A DNA stretch of 64,000 bases from Acidiferrum sp963764675 (GTDB lineage: Bacteria > Acidobacteriota > Terriglobia > Acidiferrales > UBA7541): positions 1 to 64,000 of the forward strand of contig CAVXTQ010000006.1 of the NCBI GenBank assembly GCA_963764675.1, in the 5' to 3' direction. Both the position numbers and the translations under genes were made by a program. The notes beneath the pieces were generated by a model. That model saw only the letters and a list, made by a program, of their open reading frames with translations. It ran no database searches and had not been told where the DNA came from. Positions 15,690 to 25,208 of the stretch are shown here, piece by piece (positions within the stretch are counted from its first letter, which is position 1; each line of letters opens with the position of its first letter).

Positions 15690-17038
15690 TTACTTCTTTT
15701 CTTCTTCTCGGATGCACTCTTCCAGCGTCCGCACCGCAAACTCCGCCTGCTCCTCGTCGATCACCAACGGAGGGCAGAACCGCAGCGTTGTATCGCCCGA
15801 CCCAAGCACCAGCAGCCCCTTGTGGAACGCTGCTTGGATCAGCCGGTTCCGCAGTTCCGGTGCCTTTTCCTTCGTTTTCTGGTCGCGCACAAATTCAATG
15901 CCGATCATCAGACCGCGGCCGCGCACTTCACCAACGTTCTTGAACTTCTGCGTCCAATCCGCCGTGCGCTTCAGGATGAAGTCTCCCACGCGCTTGGCGT
16001 TGTCCATATACTTGCTCTCAAGCAGCCGCAGGGTCGCCAGCGACGCCGCGATGCATACCGGATTCCCGCCGAACGTCGACGCGTGCGCGCCCGGTTTCCA
16101 ATCCATCACGCTTGCGCGCGCGATCACTGCGCTCAGCGGCATGCCCGAAGCAATGCCCTTCGCCGTGCAAATGATGTCCGGCTCGATCCCGGCGTAGTCC
16201 ACCGCCCACCACTTGCCCGTGCGGCCCATGCCGGACTGCACTTCGTCCGCCACCAGCAAGATTCCGTACTTGCGTGCAGATCCTTTGCAAACCCTGCAGA
16301 AATTCCGCCGGCGCCGGAATGTATCCGCCCTCGCCCTGAATCGGCTCGATGAAAATTCCTGCGACTTCTTCGGGATCGACGCGCCGCCGGAACAGTTCGT
16401 TTTCGAGATAGCTCAAGCAGTCCGCCGACGCATTTTCCGGGCTTACGCCATACGTCCCGCGATACGTGTCTGGATACGGCATGTGGAACACGCCGGAGAG
16501 CAGCGTGCCAAATCCCTTGCGCTGCACCGAGCGGCTCGCCGTCAACGACAGCGCGCCCATCGTGCGCCCATGAAATGCGCCGTTGAAGGCGATGATTTTG
16601 TCGCGCTTGCGTGTGATATTTCGTCAGCTTGATCGCCGCCTCGATGGCTTCCGCGCCCGAATTGCCGAAGTACACGCGCTTCTGCTCCGTGCCCGGAGCA
16701 ATCGACGAAAGCTTTTCCGCGAGCTCCGGCAGTCCCTCGTAGTAGAAATCCGTGCCGGACAAGTGAATCAGTTCGGCCGCTTGCTTCTGAATCGCAGCGA
16801 CCACTTCCGGATGGCAGTGGCCGGTGGCGCACACGGCGATGCCCGCGGCAAAATCCAGGAACGTGTTTCCGTCCACATCTTCAACCGTCGCGCCGTGGCC
16901 GCGCTTCGCCACCAGCGGATAATCGCGCGTGTACGACGGCGAGACGTATTTCGCGTCGCGCTCGATGATGCTCTTAGCTTTGGGTCCCGGCAGCGACATC
17001 AGCAGGCGGGGCAATTTTGTTTCGGTGGTAGCAATCAT
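15690..17038 (-). pseudogene. Class III aminotransferase (acetylornithine/4-aminobutyrate type), two frameshifts
   Basis: A PLP-dependent class III aminotransferase, about 448 residues if corrected. The start ATG at 17038 follows GAGGAGG. Recognisable blocks are FLDFAAGIAVCATGH, YFGNSGAEAIEAAIKL, AFNGAFHGRTMGAL, VADEVQSGMGRTG and the PLP lysine block CTAKGIASGMPL. The reading frame changes twice, at 16606-16613 and 16269-16276, each time by one extra base in the same 8-mer (CACGCAAG where CACGAAG would keep frame). All conserved blocks survive, so this looks like a sequencing or assembly fault, or less likely recoding, rather than decay. Substrate could be acetylornithine, GABA or similar; sequence alone does not decide. 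Confidence 0.85.
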
Positions 17039-17255
17039 TTCTTCCTCCTCGGTGAAAGACGGTCGGCGGTGGATGTGGCCATCGATTGGATGGACGACGC
17101 CTTCGATGGGCGACTGCGGGGCAGCTTTTTTTGCGCGCACACGAATGCCGCGGCGGGCGCTGCCGGAGAGGAGAAAAGTTAGTCTACGCCGTAGAGGTTG
17201 GGGCGAACTTCGGCGGGGGAAGAAATTCCTGTGAACCGATGGAGATTTGTAGGTT

Positions 17256-18692
17256 TCATTTGCGTTTCCAGCGGACGCTTCCGTCCCGGTTATCTTCAAG
17301 GATTATACCACGATCGGCGAGTTCTTTGCGGAGGCGATCGGAGGCCGCGAAGTCGCGGCGTTTGCGCGCGTCCTGGCGGTCTGCGACCAGTTTTTCGACG
17401 TCCGCATCGCTTATCGCGCCGGAATCGCCGTAGCCGAGGGCTTGCAGCTTTTGTGCATCGTTGTCCGCGATCACCGCAAACACGCGATCGAATGTCGCGA
17501 GAAATTCCTGCGCCGCGGCGACGTCGCCCTGGCGGAATTCGCCTTTGTCCATCGCGATATTTGCTTCACGCACGAGATCGTAGACGGCGGCAAGGGCCAT
17601 CGCCGTGTTCAGGTCGTCGGAGAGGCCCGCGTCGAAGTCTTGCGCGGCTTTCGCGATGCGTTCGGCCATTCCAGGCTGCTGACCAGCCGGAAATTTTCCT
17701 TGCGCGAGGCGGTTGGAGAAATTCCGCAGGCGCTCGACGGCGCTGGCGGCTTGCTGCAATCCGTCGAAGGTAAAATTCAACTGCCGGCGGTATGGCACGC
17801 TGGCCAGCGCGAACCGCAGCGCGGACGGCTTGTAACCCTTGGCGAAAAGATCGCGCAGCGTGAAGAAATTGCCGAGCGACTTGGACATCTTCTCGCCTTC
17901 GACCAGCAGATGCTCGGCGTGCAGCCAGTAGCGGACAAACGGTTTGCCGGTGGCCGCTTCGCTTTGCGCGATTTCATTTTCGTGGTGCGGAAACGCCAGG
18001 TCGATGCCGCCGGTGTGAATGTCCAGCGTCTCGCCGAGATACTTCATGGCCATCGCGGAGCACTCGATGTGCCAGCCGGGCCGTCCGGCACCGATGGTCG
18101 TCTCCCAAAAATGTTCGCCGGGCTTTGGCGCTTTCCAGAGCGCGAAATCGCGCGCGCTTTCTTTTTCGTAGCGGTCGTTATCGACGCGCGCGCCGGCTTG
18201 GATGCCGCTCACATCGATCTTGGAGAGTTTCCCGTAGTCCTGGAATTTTGCGATGCGGTAGTAGATCGAGCCGTCGCCGGTGTAGGTGAAGGATTTCTCT
18301 TGCAGCTGCCGGATCAGCTTGACCATGTCCTCGATGTGGTCGGTGGCGCGAATCCAATGCTCGGGCGACTCGATGCTCAGCGTTTTGCAATCGTCGAAGA
18401 AGGCCTGCACATATTTCTGCGTAAATTCGCGGATGCCAACGCCGGCCGCTGCCGCTTTGGCGATGATGCGATCGTCCACGTCGGTCAGGTTCATGACGTG
18501 GGTGAGCTTGTAGCCGCGCAGCTTCAAGAAGCGCCGAAGGATGTCCTGGAACACGAAGGTGCGGTAGTTGCCGATGTGCGCGTAGTCGTAGACGGTCGGC
18601 CCGCAGGTGTACATCCCCACTTCGCCGGGCTTTTGGGGAACGAAGGGCTCGGTCTGCCCGCTCAACGTGTTGTGAAGCCGAATCTCGGTCAT
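17256..18692 (-). CDS. cysS: Cysteinyl-tRNA synthetase
   Basis: A 478-residue class I synthetase charging tRNA-Cys. The HIGH-type motif is HIGN at 39-42, the KMSKS loop is at 268-272, and zinc ligands include C30, C211 and the HHENE block near 236. Length and full set of motifs match the family. ATG at 18692 is used because MTEIRLHNTL is the normal N terminus; the frame is open much further upstream without conservation. A good sigma-70 promoter lies 626 bases upstream (19318-19346), implying a long leader. A tRNA-Cys gene is 3.4 kb away, probably by coincidence. Confidence 0.95.
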   Translation of the reverse strand: MTEIRLHNTLSGQTEPFVPQKPGEVGMYTCGPTVYDYAHIGNYRTFVFQDILRRFLKLRGYKLTHVMNLTDVDDRIIAKAAAAGVGIREFTQKYVQAFFDDCKTLSIESPEHWIRATDHIEDMVKLIRQLQEKSFTYTGDGSIYYRIAKFQDYGKLSKIDVSGIQAGARVDNDRYEKESARDFALWKAPKPGEHFWETTIGAGRPGWHIECSAMAMKYLGETLDIHTGGIDLAFPHHENEIAQSEAATGKPFVRYWLHAEHLLVEGEKMSKSLGNFFTLRDLFAKGYKPSALRFALASVPYRRQLNFTFDGLQQAASAVERLRNFSNRLAQGKFPAGQQPGMAERIAKAAQDFDAGLSDDLNTAMALAAVYDLVREANIAMDKGEFRQGDVAAAQEFLATFDRVFAVIADNDAQKLQALGYGDSGAISDADVEKLVADRQDARKRRDFAASDRLRKELADRGIILEDNRDGSVRWKRK

Positions 18693-19444
18693 GGTGTGCC
18701 GGTGAAGGTCGGGAGCCTCAGTGCAAACCGAAGATTCTATCTGACGCACGGAGGAAGAGAAAGGCAGTTGCGAGTGGTCCGGCTGCTGCCCGGACCGGGG
18801 GCGAGTGACCCTTCGCGATGATCGCTCTGGGTAAACGAGTGGCGAGCGGGAAGGGGGTGCGTCACTTCGCGCCTGAATTTTTGAGGACTGAAGGGTACAC
18901 CCCCGTTGCGATGGAAAGAGTGTGTAAATGAATGAAAATAAGGGGGTTGAGTCGGCGCCGTCGCGGAAAAGAGTGCGGAAGTGGAAGAAAGGAAAGGAGT
19001 TGAATACGAAGTGGCGAGAGAGTGGTGGAAGTGGGACCCGCGGGTTTCGCCTGGCTTTCGGTCCGCACAGGCCACCGGACCGCACAAATCGCGCTTTTGA
19101 GGGGTACCCCCGGGGGTGTGATGGGAACTGTGAAGTATCCTACTGATTCGAGAGGACTTGCGGACGCTCCTGTGTGCGCCGACGGATGCAGAACACGTCC
19201 ACGTGTTTGGAAGTTGTTGAAAACAAAGGGCGGCGACACGGGGTAGGAGGCAAGGAGGTAACGGGGCAAGGAAAGACAGAGCCTTCGGGCGGGCGTGATC
19301 TTGCAGTATCACAACCCACTATAGCACGGAACATGTACTAAGTCAACAGCTATTAAGTAATGACACGTAGCTCAGCCCAGAAGGAGTCAAGAACGGAGCG
19401 CTTGAACCCACAGGCATCTGGGGTCGGTCGGGTGGGTCTGATTC
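18693..19444. other. Long intergenic stretch upstream of cysS
   Basis: About 750 bases without a convincing gene on either strand. It contains a consensus-like minus-strand promoter at 19318-19346 and a G/C-run palindromic patch (GGGGTACCCCCGGGGG) near 19099-19114. No T-box features (specifier loop plus the T-box sequence) were found. An unannotated small RNA in the cysS leader is possible. Confidence 0.4.
19318..19346 (-). promoter_or_regulatory. Sigma-70-type promoter read leftward towards cysS
   Basis: On the minus strand TTGACT (19341-19346) and TATAGT (19318-19323) are separated by exactly 17 bases. Transcription would start near 19311. The next gene in that direction is cysS, 620 bases away. 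Confidence 0.65.
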
Positions 19445-20977
19445 TTAGCTCGCGTAGTACACGTGCGATTGAGGGTTTGCGATAGCGCTAGCGCCGTAGG
19501 TCCTTGAGGCGCGACGAATCAACCGGGCGACTCTGGCTATGCTTGGGAAGCGCAAGTCAACGAACTGTCCCGGTCTGGGCCGGTAATTCAGTTTCAGAAG
19601 AGCGGTCTTTGGTAGTCCGTGGGGCGACGGTAGCATTGTTATTCCAGCTTTGCGGAATAGCTTTGCTCTCAGCCTCATAGCGCGATAAACAGAATTTAAT
19701 AGCCATCCATCAAGCTGTTTGAGAAGCACCTCATCATTGACAATTGGATAGAAGCTCATGAGGCCGTGATAACGCATCAGAGGAGTTTGTCGTGCCATGT
19801 ATTTCCGCAACTGTGATTCGCTCAACTCTCCGTATAGATAGCGCCGTAGCTGAGCCAGCATTATTAAGTAGTCTCTATCTATTCCGAAAGCGAGACGGGC
19901 TATTACGGTATTCCCCCGTTTTGGCTCCTGGAGTAGATTTGAGTAAATCAAATAGGACATTCTATCCTTTGCGCGTTTGAGTGTGCTCTCGCGCATACTG
20001 ATTATTTTTGACCCGATCTGGTAGCCGACGAACGAAACTGCCGACTTTGCCTTGAACTCAGCAGGAAGATCCGCCGGACAGAGAATGCTGATTCCCTCAG
20101 ACTTCACGAAATTTAGCTGAACACCCATCTCCGATGCAGTTTCTTCAAGAGCGTTGACGGCACGGCAGACGATGTCGTAACTCTCACCCCAAATCAGAGT
20201 ATCGTCGGCATAGCGGGCGAAACCCACTCCCAGGGCTTCGAGCTTGCGGTCGAGGGGGTAAGCGGCGACATTTGCTAGAAACAATGAAATCGAAGTTCCC
20301 TGCGGAATTCCCTTCTCTCTCGCTGCTGTTGTCGCGGCTGAGTATCCATGAGTGTCTAACGAGGGCGCCTTCAGGAAAGCATCGATCACTTTTAGTTCGC
20401 GCTCTGTCAGGAAAAATCGGTGGTCGGCTAGTACTCTCTTGATGTGTTCGTGGGAAATGGAGTCGAAAAACTTGGAAAAATCGAATTCCGCAACGAATAT
20501 GCGACTCTTTGCTTGAAAATCGGAAAAGACGTGAAGAACAGCATCGTGTACGGTTAAATCTCGCCTGTAAGCATAAGCGTGCGCGCTGAGGTGTCTAGCA
20601 TTTTTTTCAATCAACCGACTAAAAGTCAGATTTGAAACTGCGTTGTCGGCAACCTGGAAGACCGATACTTCGCGTAGCCCACCTCCCGCTTTTGGAACGG
20701 AGTATTTTGCTGCTGGCCGAGGCCGATATTGGCCGGCAACCAGAGCCTTGTCAATCGCGTAGGCTATACCCTTCGCGTGTGACTTGACGTGGTAAGGATT
20801 GAAGCCTGCGTTCGCCGACCAATATGCCGGCATGTGCATGGTCTTCCTAATCGTGAGACCAGACCGCCGCTCTTTTCGCCGAATATTTGCTGAGAGGTCA
20901 GAGAGGTATTTCTGGTGCCTGCGAATCAGTTTCGCGGCTTCGTCTTGAACTGCACACAGAATGACCTTATTCGTCAA
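19445..20977 (-). CDS. Stand-alone reverse transcriptase (unassigned group, possible defence RT)
   Basis: A reverse transcriptase of about 510 residues with no endonuclease or maturase domain. Seen in order: YSVPKAGGGLREVSV (RT2-like), FVAEFDFSKFFDSI (catalytic Asp), GIPQGTSISLFLANV, ARYADDTLIWG (YADD), NFVKSEG and FVGYQIGSKI. The last resembles group II-like RTs, not the VTG motif of retron RTs. A C-terminal helical region with GLMSFYPIVND and LDGWLLNSVYRAMRLR may be a thumb or accessory domain. No group II intron structure was recognised beside it. The start is uncertain: the frame is open to 21046, but that region is inside a structured element, so TTG at 20977 is taken. Unknown-group RTs of this kind are often antiviral (family knowledge). 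Confidence 0.8.
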   Translation of the reverse strand: MTNKVILCAVQDEAAKLIRRHQKYLSDLSANIRRKERRSGLTIRKTMHMPAYWSANAGFNPYHVKSHAKGIAYAIDKALVAGQYRPRPAAKYSVPKAGGGLREVSVFQVADNAVSNLTFSRLIEKNARHLSAHAYAYRRDLTVHDAVLHVFSDFQAKSRIFVAEFDFSKFFDSISHEHIKRVLADHRFFLTERELKVIDAFLKAPSLDTHGYSAATTAAREKGIPQGTSISLFLANVAAYPLDRKLEALGVGFARYADDTLIWGESYDIVCRAVNALEETASEMGVQLNFVKSEGISILCPADLPAEFKAKSAVSFVGYQIGSKIISMRESTLKRAKDRMSYLIYSNLLQEPKRGNTVIARLAFGIDRDYLIMLAQLRRYLYGELSESQLRKYMARQTPLMRYHGLMSFYPIVNDEVLLKQLDGWLLNSVYRAMRLRAKLFRKAGITMLPSPHGLPKTALLKLNYRPRPGQFVDLRFPSIARVARLIRRASRTYGASAIANPQSHVYYAS

Positions 20978-20990
20978 GGTAGTTTGATTC

Positions 20991-21090
20991 GCCGCCTCGG
21001 GCAGAAAAGTAGATTCTCCTGCGTGCAGTGGGTGACCCCACCGCATCCTAACCCAAAGCGAAATTCACCCTGGGGAAAGCCCGAGGCGGC
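20991..21090 (-). ncRNA. Candidate structured RNA upstream of the reverse transcriptase
   Basis: GCCGCCTCGGGC at 20991-21002 (plus strand) is an exact inverted copy of GCCCGAGGCGGC at 21079-21090, giving a 12-bp outer stem enclosing 76 bases. Inside, on the minus strand, GCGGTGGG pairs with CCCACTGC around loop GTCA (one G-U pair). The downstream arm ends 13 bases before the likely TTG start and contains GAGGCGG, so the stem could also hide a ribosome site. Position and shape resemble RNAs linked to bacterial RTs; expression is not shown by sequence. Confidence 0.5.
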
Positions 21091-21669
21091 TCGACCTCCT
21101 AGAGGCCTGGCCCGGCATGCTATCACGCAAAGGTCCCTTTGAAGCATTACATTCCTCGATACTAATATGGACGTGATCAGTCTTCGAGGACGGATGGCCC
21201 GCCGCAATTCTTTTGGTCCCCCCTTGTCGGCGGTACGTGATCGAGGGATGCCCTCGTCTGAAAGCTGCGCGCGTAGCGGAAGAACGAGAGAGATGCATTG
21301 AGCAAAGAAGACGCGATGGCGCAGAGGTCCTCACTTGCACGGGACGAACCTTCCCTTTGGAGGCTCAGGGCAAAAGGTCGTGGGTACAAGGGGCAGAGAA
21401 TAAAGCAGATTCCTCACGTTCGTTCGGCCCCGCAGAATCGTCCGGGAAGCAGGCACCGCAAATGGCGGGTGTGCGAGGGGGGTCGAAGGAAAACACGCGC
21501 GCAGAGAAAGTCAAAAACCGCACGCTTGAAACCCCCAAGCATGCGGGACCCGGCGGCACCGGGCCGGAGAACCAGTGGACGAAGATCGTTGGGTGCCAAG
21601 CACGTGCCGGGCTGAAGCCCGGCGCTACATTCACACCTACATTCACACCTTGAGCCGGGATCAAGCGGA
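21091..21669. other. Gene-free stretch upstream of the RT element
   Basis: Nearly 580 bases with no convincing gene. It contains a small palindrome at 21095-21110 (CCTCCTAGAGG region), the hairpin repeat at 21606-21628, and the direct repeat ACATTCACACCT twice at 21627-21650. Part of an RT-linked RNA could extend here. Confidence 0.35.
21606..21628 (+). repeat. Short hairpin repeat with CTAC tail, copy 1
   Basis: GCCGGGCT, loop GA, AGCCCGGC, then GCTAC. It shares design but not stem sequence with copies at 22165, 22208 and 31801. Confidence 0.7.
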
Positions 21670-22095
21670 CTAAAAGCCGAACATGGAGTTGACGCCGGCC
21701 TTTGGCGTTTCGCCGGGGGCTGGTGCGGCGATCGTGGGAGGCGTGGCAGCGGGGGTTTGGGCCACGGGCGACGGAGCACTCGGCGTTTGCGCGGCGGGGA
21801 TTGCGGCAGGCGCGGCCGTTGGCGTTGGGGCTGTGACGCGGGCGGGGCTGCGCTCGGCGACTGGCTGGCCGGCGGAGACGGGTAAGGCATTTTGCTGCTC
21901 GAGGGCGGAGGCTACGCGGTGGAGTTGCCAGATCAGCTTGTCGAGTTCGCGGGAGCGGCCGATGTTCACATTGCGGTCCCAAAGAAAGCGGATAGCCAGC
22001 ACGATGATAATGGGCAGACCGATGCCAAGGGATATGAGGATGAGGGCAACGAGGAGCGGTCCGGCCGCGCCTAATGCTGCTAATGCTTGCGTCAT
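21670..22095 (-). CDS. Membrane-anchored Pro/Ala-rich small protein
   Basis: A 141-residue protein with one long hydrophobic segment at about 14-38 (LLVALILISLGIGLPIIIVL), then RFLWDRNVNIGR, a short amphipathic helix (DKLIWQLHRVASALEQQ) and a long low-complexity Ala/Pro/Thr tail to the C terminus GVNSMFGF. ATG at 22095 follows GGAGGA, a good ribosome site, and removes an unrelated 30-residue upstream extension. No family is recognised. Topology suggests a single membrane anchor with a disordered tail on one side. It stands alone between repeat elements. Confidence 0.6.
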   Translation of the reverse strand: MTQALAALGAAGPLLVALILISLGIGLPIIIVLAIRFLWDRNVNIGRSRELDKLIWQLHRVASALEQQNALPVSAGQPVAERSPARVTAPTPTAAPAAIPAAQTPSAPSPVAQTPAATPPTIAAPAPGETPKAGVNSMFGF

Positions 22096-22164
22096 GGTGC
22101 GTCCTCCAATGGGCTTCAGCCGGAGGATAGCAGGAGGGGGTGGTGGTGACAATGGAACGAAGGA

Positions 22165-22188
22165 GCGGGTCTGAAGACCCGCCACTAC
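22165..22188 (+). repeat. Short hairpin repeat with CTACA tail, copy 2
   Basis: GCGGGTCT, loop GA, AGACCCGC, then CACTACA. The stem bases differ from copy 1 but pairing is kept. Confidence 0.7.
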
Positions 22189-22207
22189 AAAGCAATAAAT
22201 ACAAGAT

Positions 22208-22230
22208 GGCGAGATGAACTCGCCGCTACA
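22208..22230 (+). repeat. Short hairpin repeat with CTACA tail, copy 3
   Basis: GGCGAG, loop ATGAA, CTCGCC, then GCTACA; it lies 20 bases after copy 2. The TGAA centre is shared with copies 1 and 2. Confidence 0.65.
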
Positions 22231-22351
22231 AAGACGAACTCACAAAGATTCCTCGCTGCGCTCGGAATGACATCGCGTGAGTGCGATGCGGCGCAGTGTG
22301 ATACTTTTTTGCGGTTGGCGGGTGCGGAATGGATGCGTCGAGGGAGAAGCG

Positions 22352-24183
22352 ATGAAGCGGAACGGGATGGCGATTGGTGAGGCGATGGTTCGGCGGGCGA
22401 CGACATTTTTGTTGTTCGTGACGATGCTGAGCGGCGGAGTGTGTTTGGCCGCGGAACAGTATGGAGTGGTGTACGAGCGGAATGTTGCGGTGAAGATGCG
22501 CGACGGCGTCACCCTACGCGCGGACATTTACCGGCCGAAGGCGGAGGGGAAGTTTCCGGTGCTGCTGCAGCGGACGCCTTACAACAAGGACCGATCCGAG
22601 CTCGGGTTGCGGGGCGCGGCGCGCGGGTTCGTGGTGATCGTCCAGGATGTGCGCGGGCGGTACGCGTCGGAGGGCGAGTGGTACACGTTTGAGAACGAGC
22701 CGAACGATGGGTATGACACGGTGGAATGGGCGGCGGCGCTGCCGTATTCCAACGGCAAGGTGGGAATGTTTGGCGGATCGTACGTGGGAGCGACGCAGAT
22801 GCTGGCGGCAATCGCGCATCCGCCGCATTTGGCGGGCATATGCCCGGTGGTGACCAGCCAGCAACTACCACGACGAGCTGGACGTATCAGGGCGGCGCGT
22901 TCGAGCAATGGTTCAACGAATCGTGGACGTCGGGGCTGGCGCAGGACACGCTCGACCGGCGCGTGGCGAAGAACACGAATGCAGTGAACGGAATGTGGAA
23001 ACTTCCGCTGGCGAGCTATCCGCTGTTCATCCGCTGCGAGAGGCGGACGGGAGCTCGCCCGCTTCGCTGGCGCCGTATTTTCTGGACTGGCTCGCGCACC
23101 CGAACTACGACGACTACTGGAAACGCATCGTCGATCGAAGAGCATTTCGCTGACATCACCGTTCCCGCGCTGCATGTCGCCGCGTGGTACGACATTTTTC
23201 AGGGCGGCTCGCTGCGCAACTATCGTAGGCATTCGCGGCGCATGGCGGAAGCGATGCCGCGCGGAACGGGCAGCGATTGCTGGTGATCATCGGAGGGCAT
23301 GCCGGAGGCGGGCGCAAAATCGGCGACGTGGATTTCGGCGCGAACGCGGCCTATCGAGGAAGATGACGTCACGCTGGCCTGGTACGACTATCTTTTCAAG
23401 GGCGCGCAGAATGAATTCGCATCCGAGAAGCCGGTGAAGATTTTCGTCATGGGAGCGAACCGAATGGCGCGAGGAGGAGGACTGGCCGCTGGCGCGGGCG
23501 CACGAGACGAAATATTTTCTGCACTCGGTCGGGCAAGGCGCAATTCTGCTTCGCGGGAATGGCACGCTTCCGACGTCGGCGCCGCGCAAGGAGACGGCGG
23601 ATCAATACGTCTACGATCCGGCGAATCCGGTGCCGACCGTGGGCGGACCGCTGTGCTGCGACGGTGAGCATTGGCCGCCAGGCCCGCGCGATCAGCGCGC
23701 GGTCGAGGCGCGCGACGACGTGCTGGTGTACTCGACACCCGCCGATGGCGCAGGACACGGAAGTCACCGGCCCGGTGAGCCTGGAGCTGTACGCGAAGTC
23801 CTCGGCAGCCGACACGGATTTCACGGCGAAGCTGGTAGACGTGGGGCCCGACGGATTCGCGCAGAACCTGACGGAAGGAATTCTTCGCGCGCGGTATCGC
23901 GAGTCACAGGAAACGCCGACGCTGATCACGCCGGGGCAGGTCTACAAATTGACGATTGATCTGTGGGCGACCAGCAATGTGTTTCAAGAAGGGGCACATG
24001 TTACGGCTGGAGGTTTCGAGCAGCAATTTCCCGCGATTCGATCGCAATTTGAACACGGGGGAGATACGCTACACCGGCGGTGATGCAAAGACGGAGCCAG
24101 CGATCTTGCCGGCGACCAACGCGATCTTGCACGACGCGGAGCATCCGTCGGCGTTGCTTCTGCCCGTGGTCGGGGCGCGATAG
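22352..24183 (+). pseudogene. CocE/NonD-type serine hydrolase, multiply frameshifted
   Basis: A secreted alpha/beta hydrolase of the CocE/NonD type, about 610 residues if repaired. A signal peptide is visible (TTFLLFVTMLSGGVCLA). N-terminal blocks RDGVTLRADIYRP and FPVLLQRTPYNKD, the nucleophile block MFGGSYVGATQM, and C-terminal jelly-roll blocks TGPVSLELYAKSSA and RYRESQETPTLITPGQ are all recognisable, but lie in three frames. At least six indels are needed between about 22845 and 23990; two clear ones are an extra A in GTGACCAGCC and an extra G in CACGACGAGC. It may be a true pseudogene or an area of poor consensus. Confidence 0.8.
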
Positions 24184-24229
24184 CGAAGAAAGACCCACCC
24201 TCGGGGAAGAAAATGATGGGAACACACTC

Positions 24230-25118
24230 ATGACGAAGGCCAAGCCGCTTCTCACTCTTGCGCTGCTTTGCTTGATTGCGACGATGAGTTTTGCGAGCAG
24301 CGCGATTGCGCAGAACAGCGTGGACTGGACCACGCCATTTCCTCCGCACCGCGTGGTGGGGAACGTCTACTACGTCGGCAGCAAAGGGTTGGCTTCGTAT
24401 CTGATTACGACGCCGGAGGGGCACATTCTGATCAACAGCAGCATGGAAGCGAACGTTCCGCTGATTCAGGCGAGCATGGAGAAGCTGGGGTTCAAGTTCA
24501 GCGACATGAAGATTCTTTTGATCAGCCACGCGCATTGGGATCATTGCGCGGGAAGCGCGCGGCTGAAGGAATTGACCGGGGCGAAGTACATGGTGATGGA
24601 TGGGGATGTGCCGGTGGTCGAGTCGGGCGGGAAGACGGATTTCCAGTACGGCAATTCGCCGGACAATCTGTACAAGCCGGCGAAAGTGGATCGCGTGCTG
24701 CATGACGGCGACGAAGTGAAGCTGGGCGGCGTGGTGCTGGTGGCGCACATAGACGCCGGGGCACACCAAGGGCTGCACGACCTGGACGATGAAGGTTCGA
24801 CGGATGGAGGCAAGACGTACGACGTGGTGATCGTGGGCAGCCCGAACGTGAATCCCGGGTACAAGCTGGTGAACAACGCAGCGTATCCGCAGATCGCGCA
24901 GGATTACGAGCAGATGTTTCGCGTATTGAAGTCGCTGCCGTGCGACGTGTTTCTGGGCGCGCACGGGGATTACTACGGGATGGAGGAGAAGTTCGCGCGG
25001 ATGAACGGATGGCGCGGCGAATCCGTTTGTGGATCCCGAGGGCTATAAGAGTTACGTGGCTGAACGCGAGCAGGCGTTTCGCGAGGAGTGGAAGAAACAG
25101 CAGGACACGCGGAACTAA
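24230..25118 (+). pseudogene. Subclass B3-like metallo-beta-lactamase fold hydrolase, frameshifted
   Basis: A secreted metallo-hydrolase (signal peptide, LLTLALLCLIATMSFASS) of about 295 residues. SHAHWDHCAGS gives the first zinc ligands and LGAHGDYYGM the last. Between about 24750 and 24802 the annotated frame reads nonsense, while the +1 frame gives AHITPGHTKGCTTW, the expected block with a zinc His. One inserted G and a nearby one-base loss would explain it. A further extra T near 25013 shifts the end; in the other frame the protein continues NPFVDPEGYKSYV to TAA at 25118. All zinc ligands survive if corrected. Substrate unknown; B3-like folds include non-lactamase enzymes. Confidence 0.8.
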
Positions 25119-25208
25119 TTAGGCTCCGCAAAATCGAAGAAAAAGCCCCACCCTCAGACGACGAGGGTGAGGCCTGCTTGGGCACACGTTCACCGTACAA
25201 AGAACTGG

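Noticed and set aside
17442..18821. A 459-codon open frame on the plus strand
   Set aside because: Antisense to cysS, which carries all synthetase motifs.
18693..19317. T-box riboswitch ahead of cysS
   Set aside because: No specifier loop, antiterminator or T-box sequence could be found in the leader.
19445..21090. Calling the reverse transcriptase locus a retron
   Set aside because: The 12-bp inverted repeat suggests a1/a2, but the enclosed RNA is only about 100 nt, the RT is longer than usual and lacks the VTG motif.
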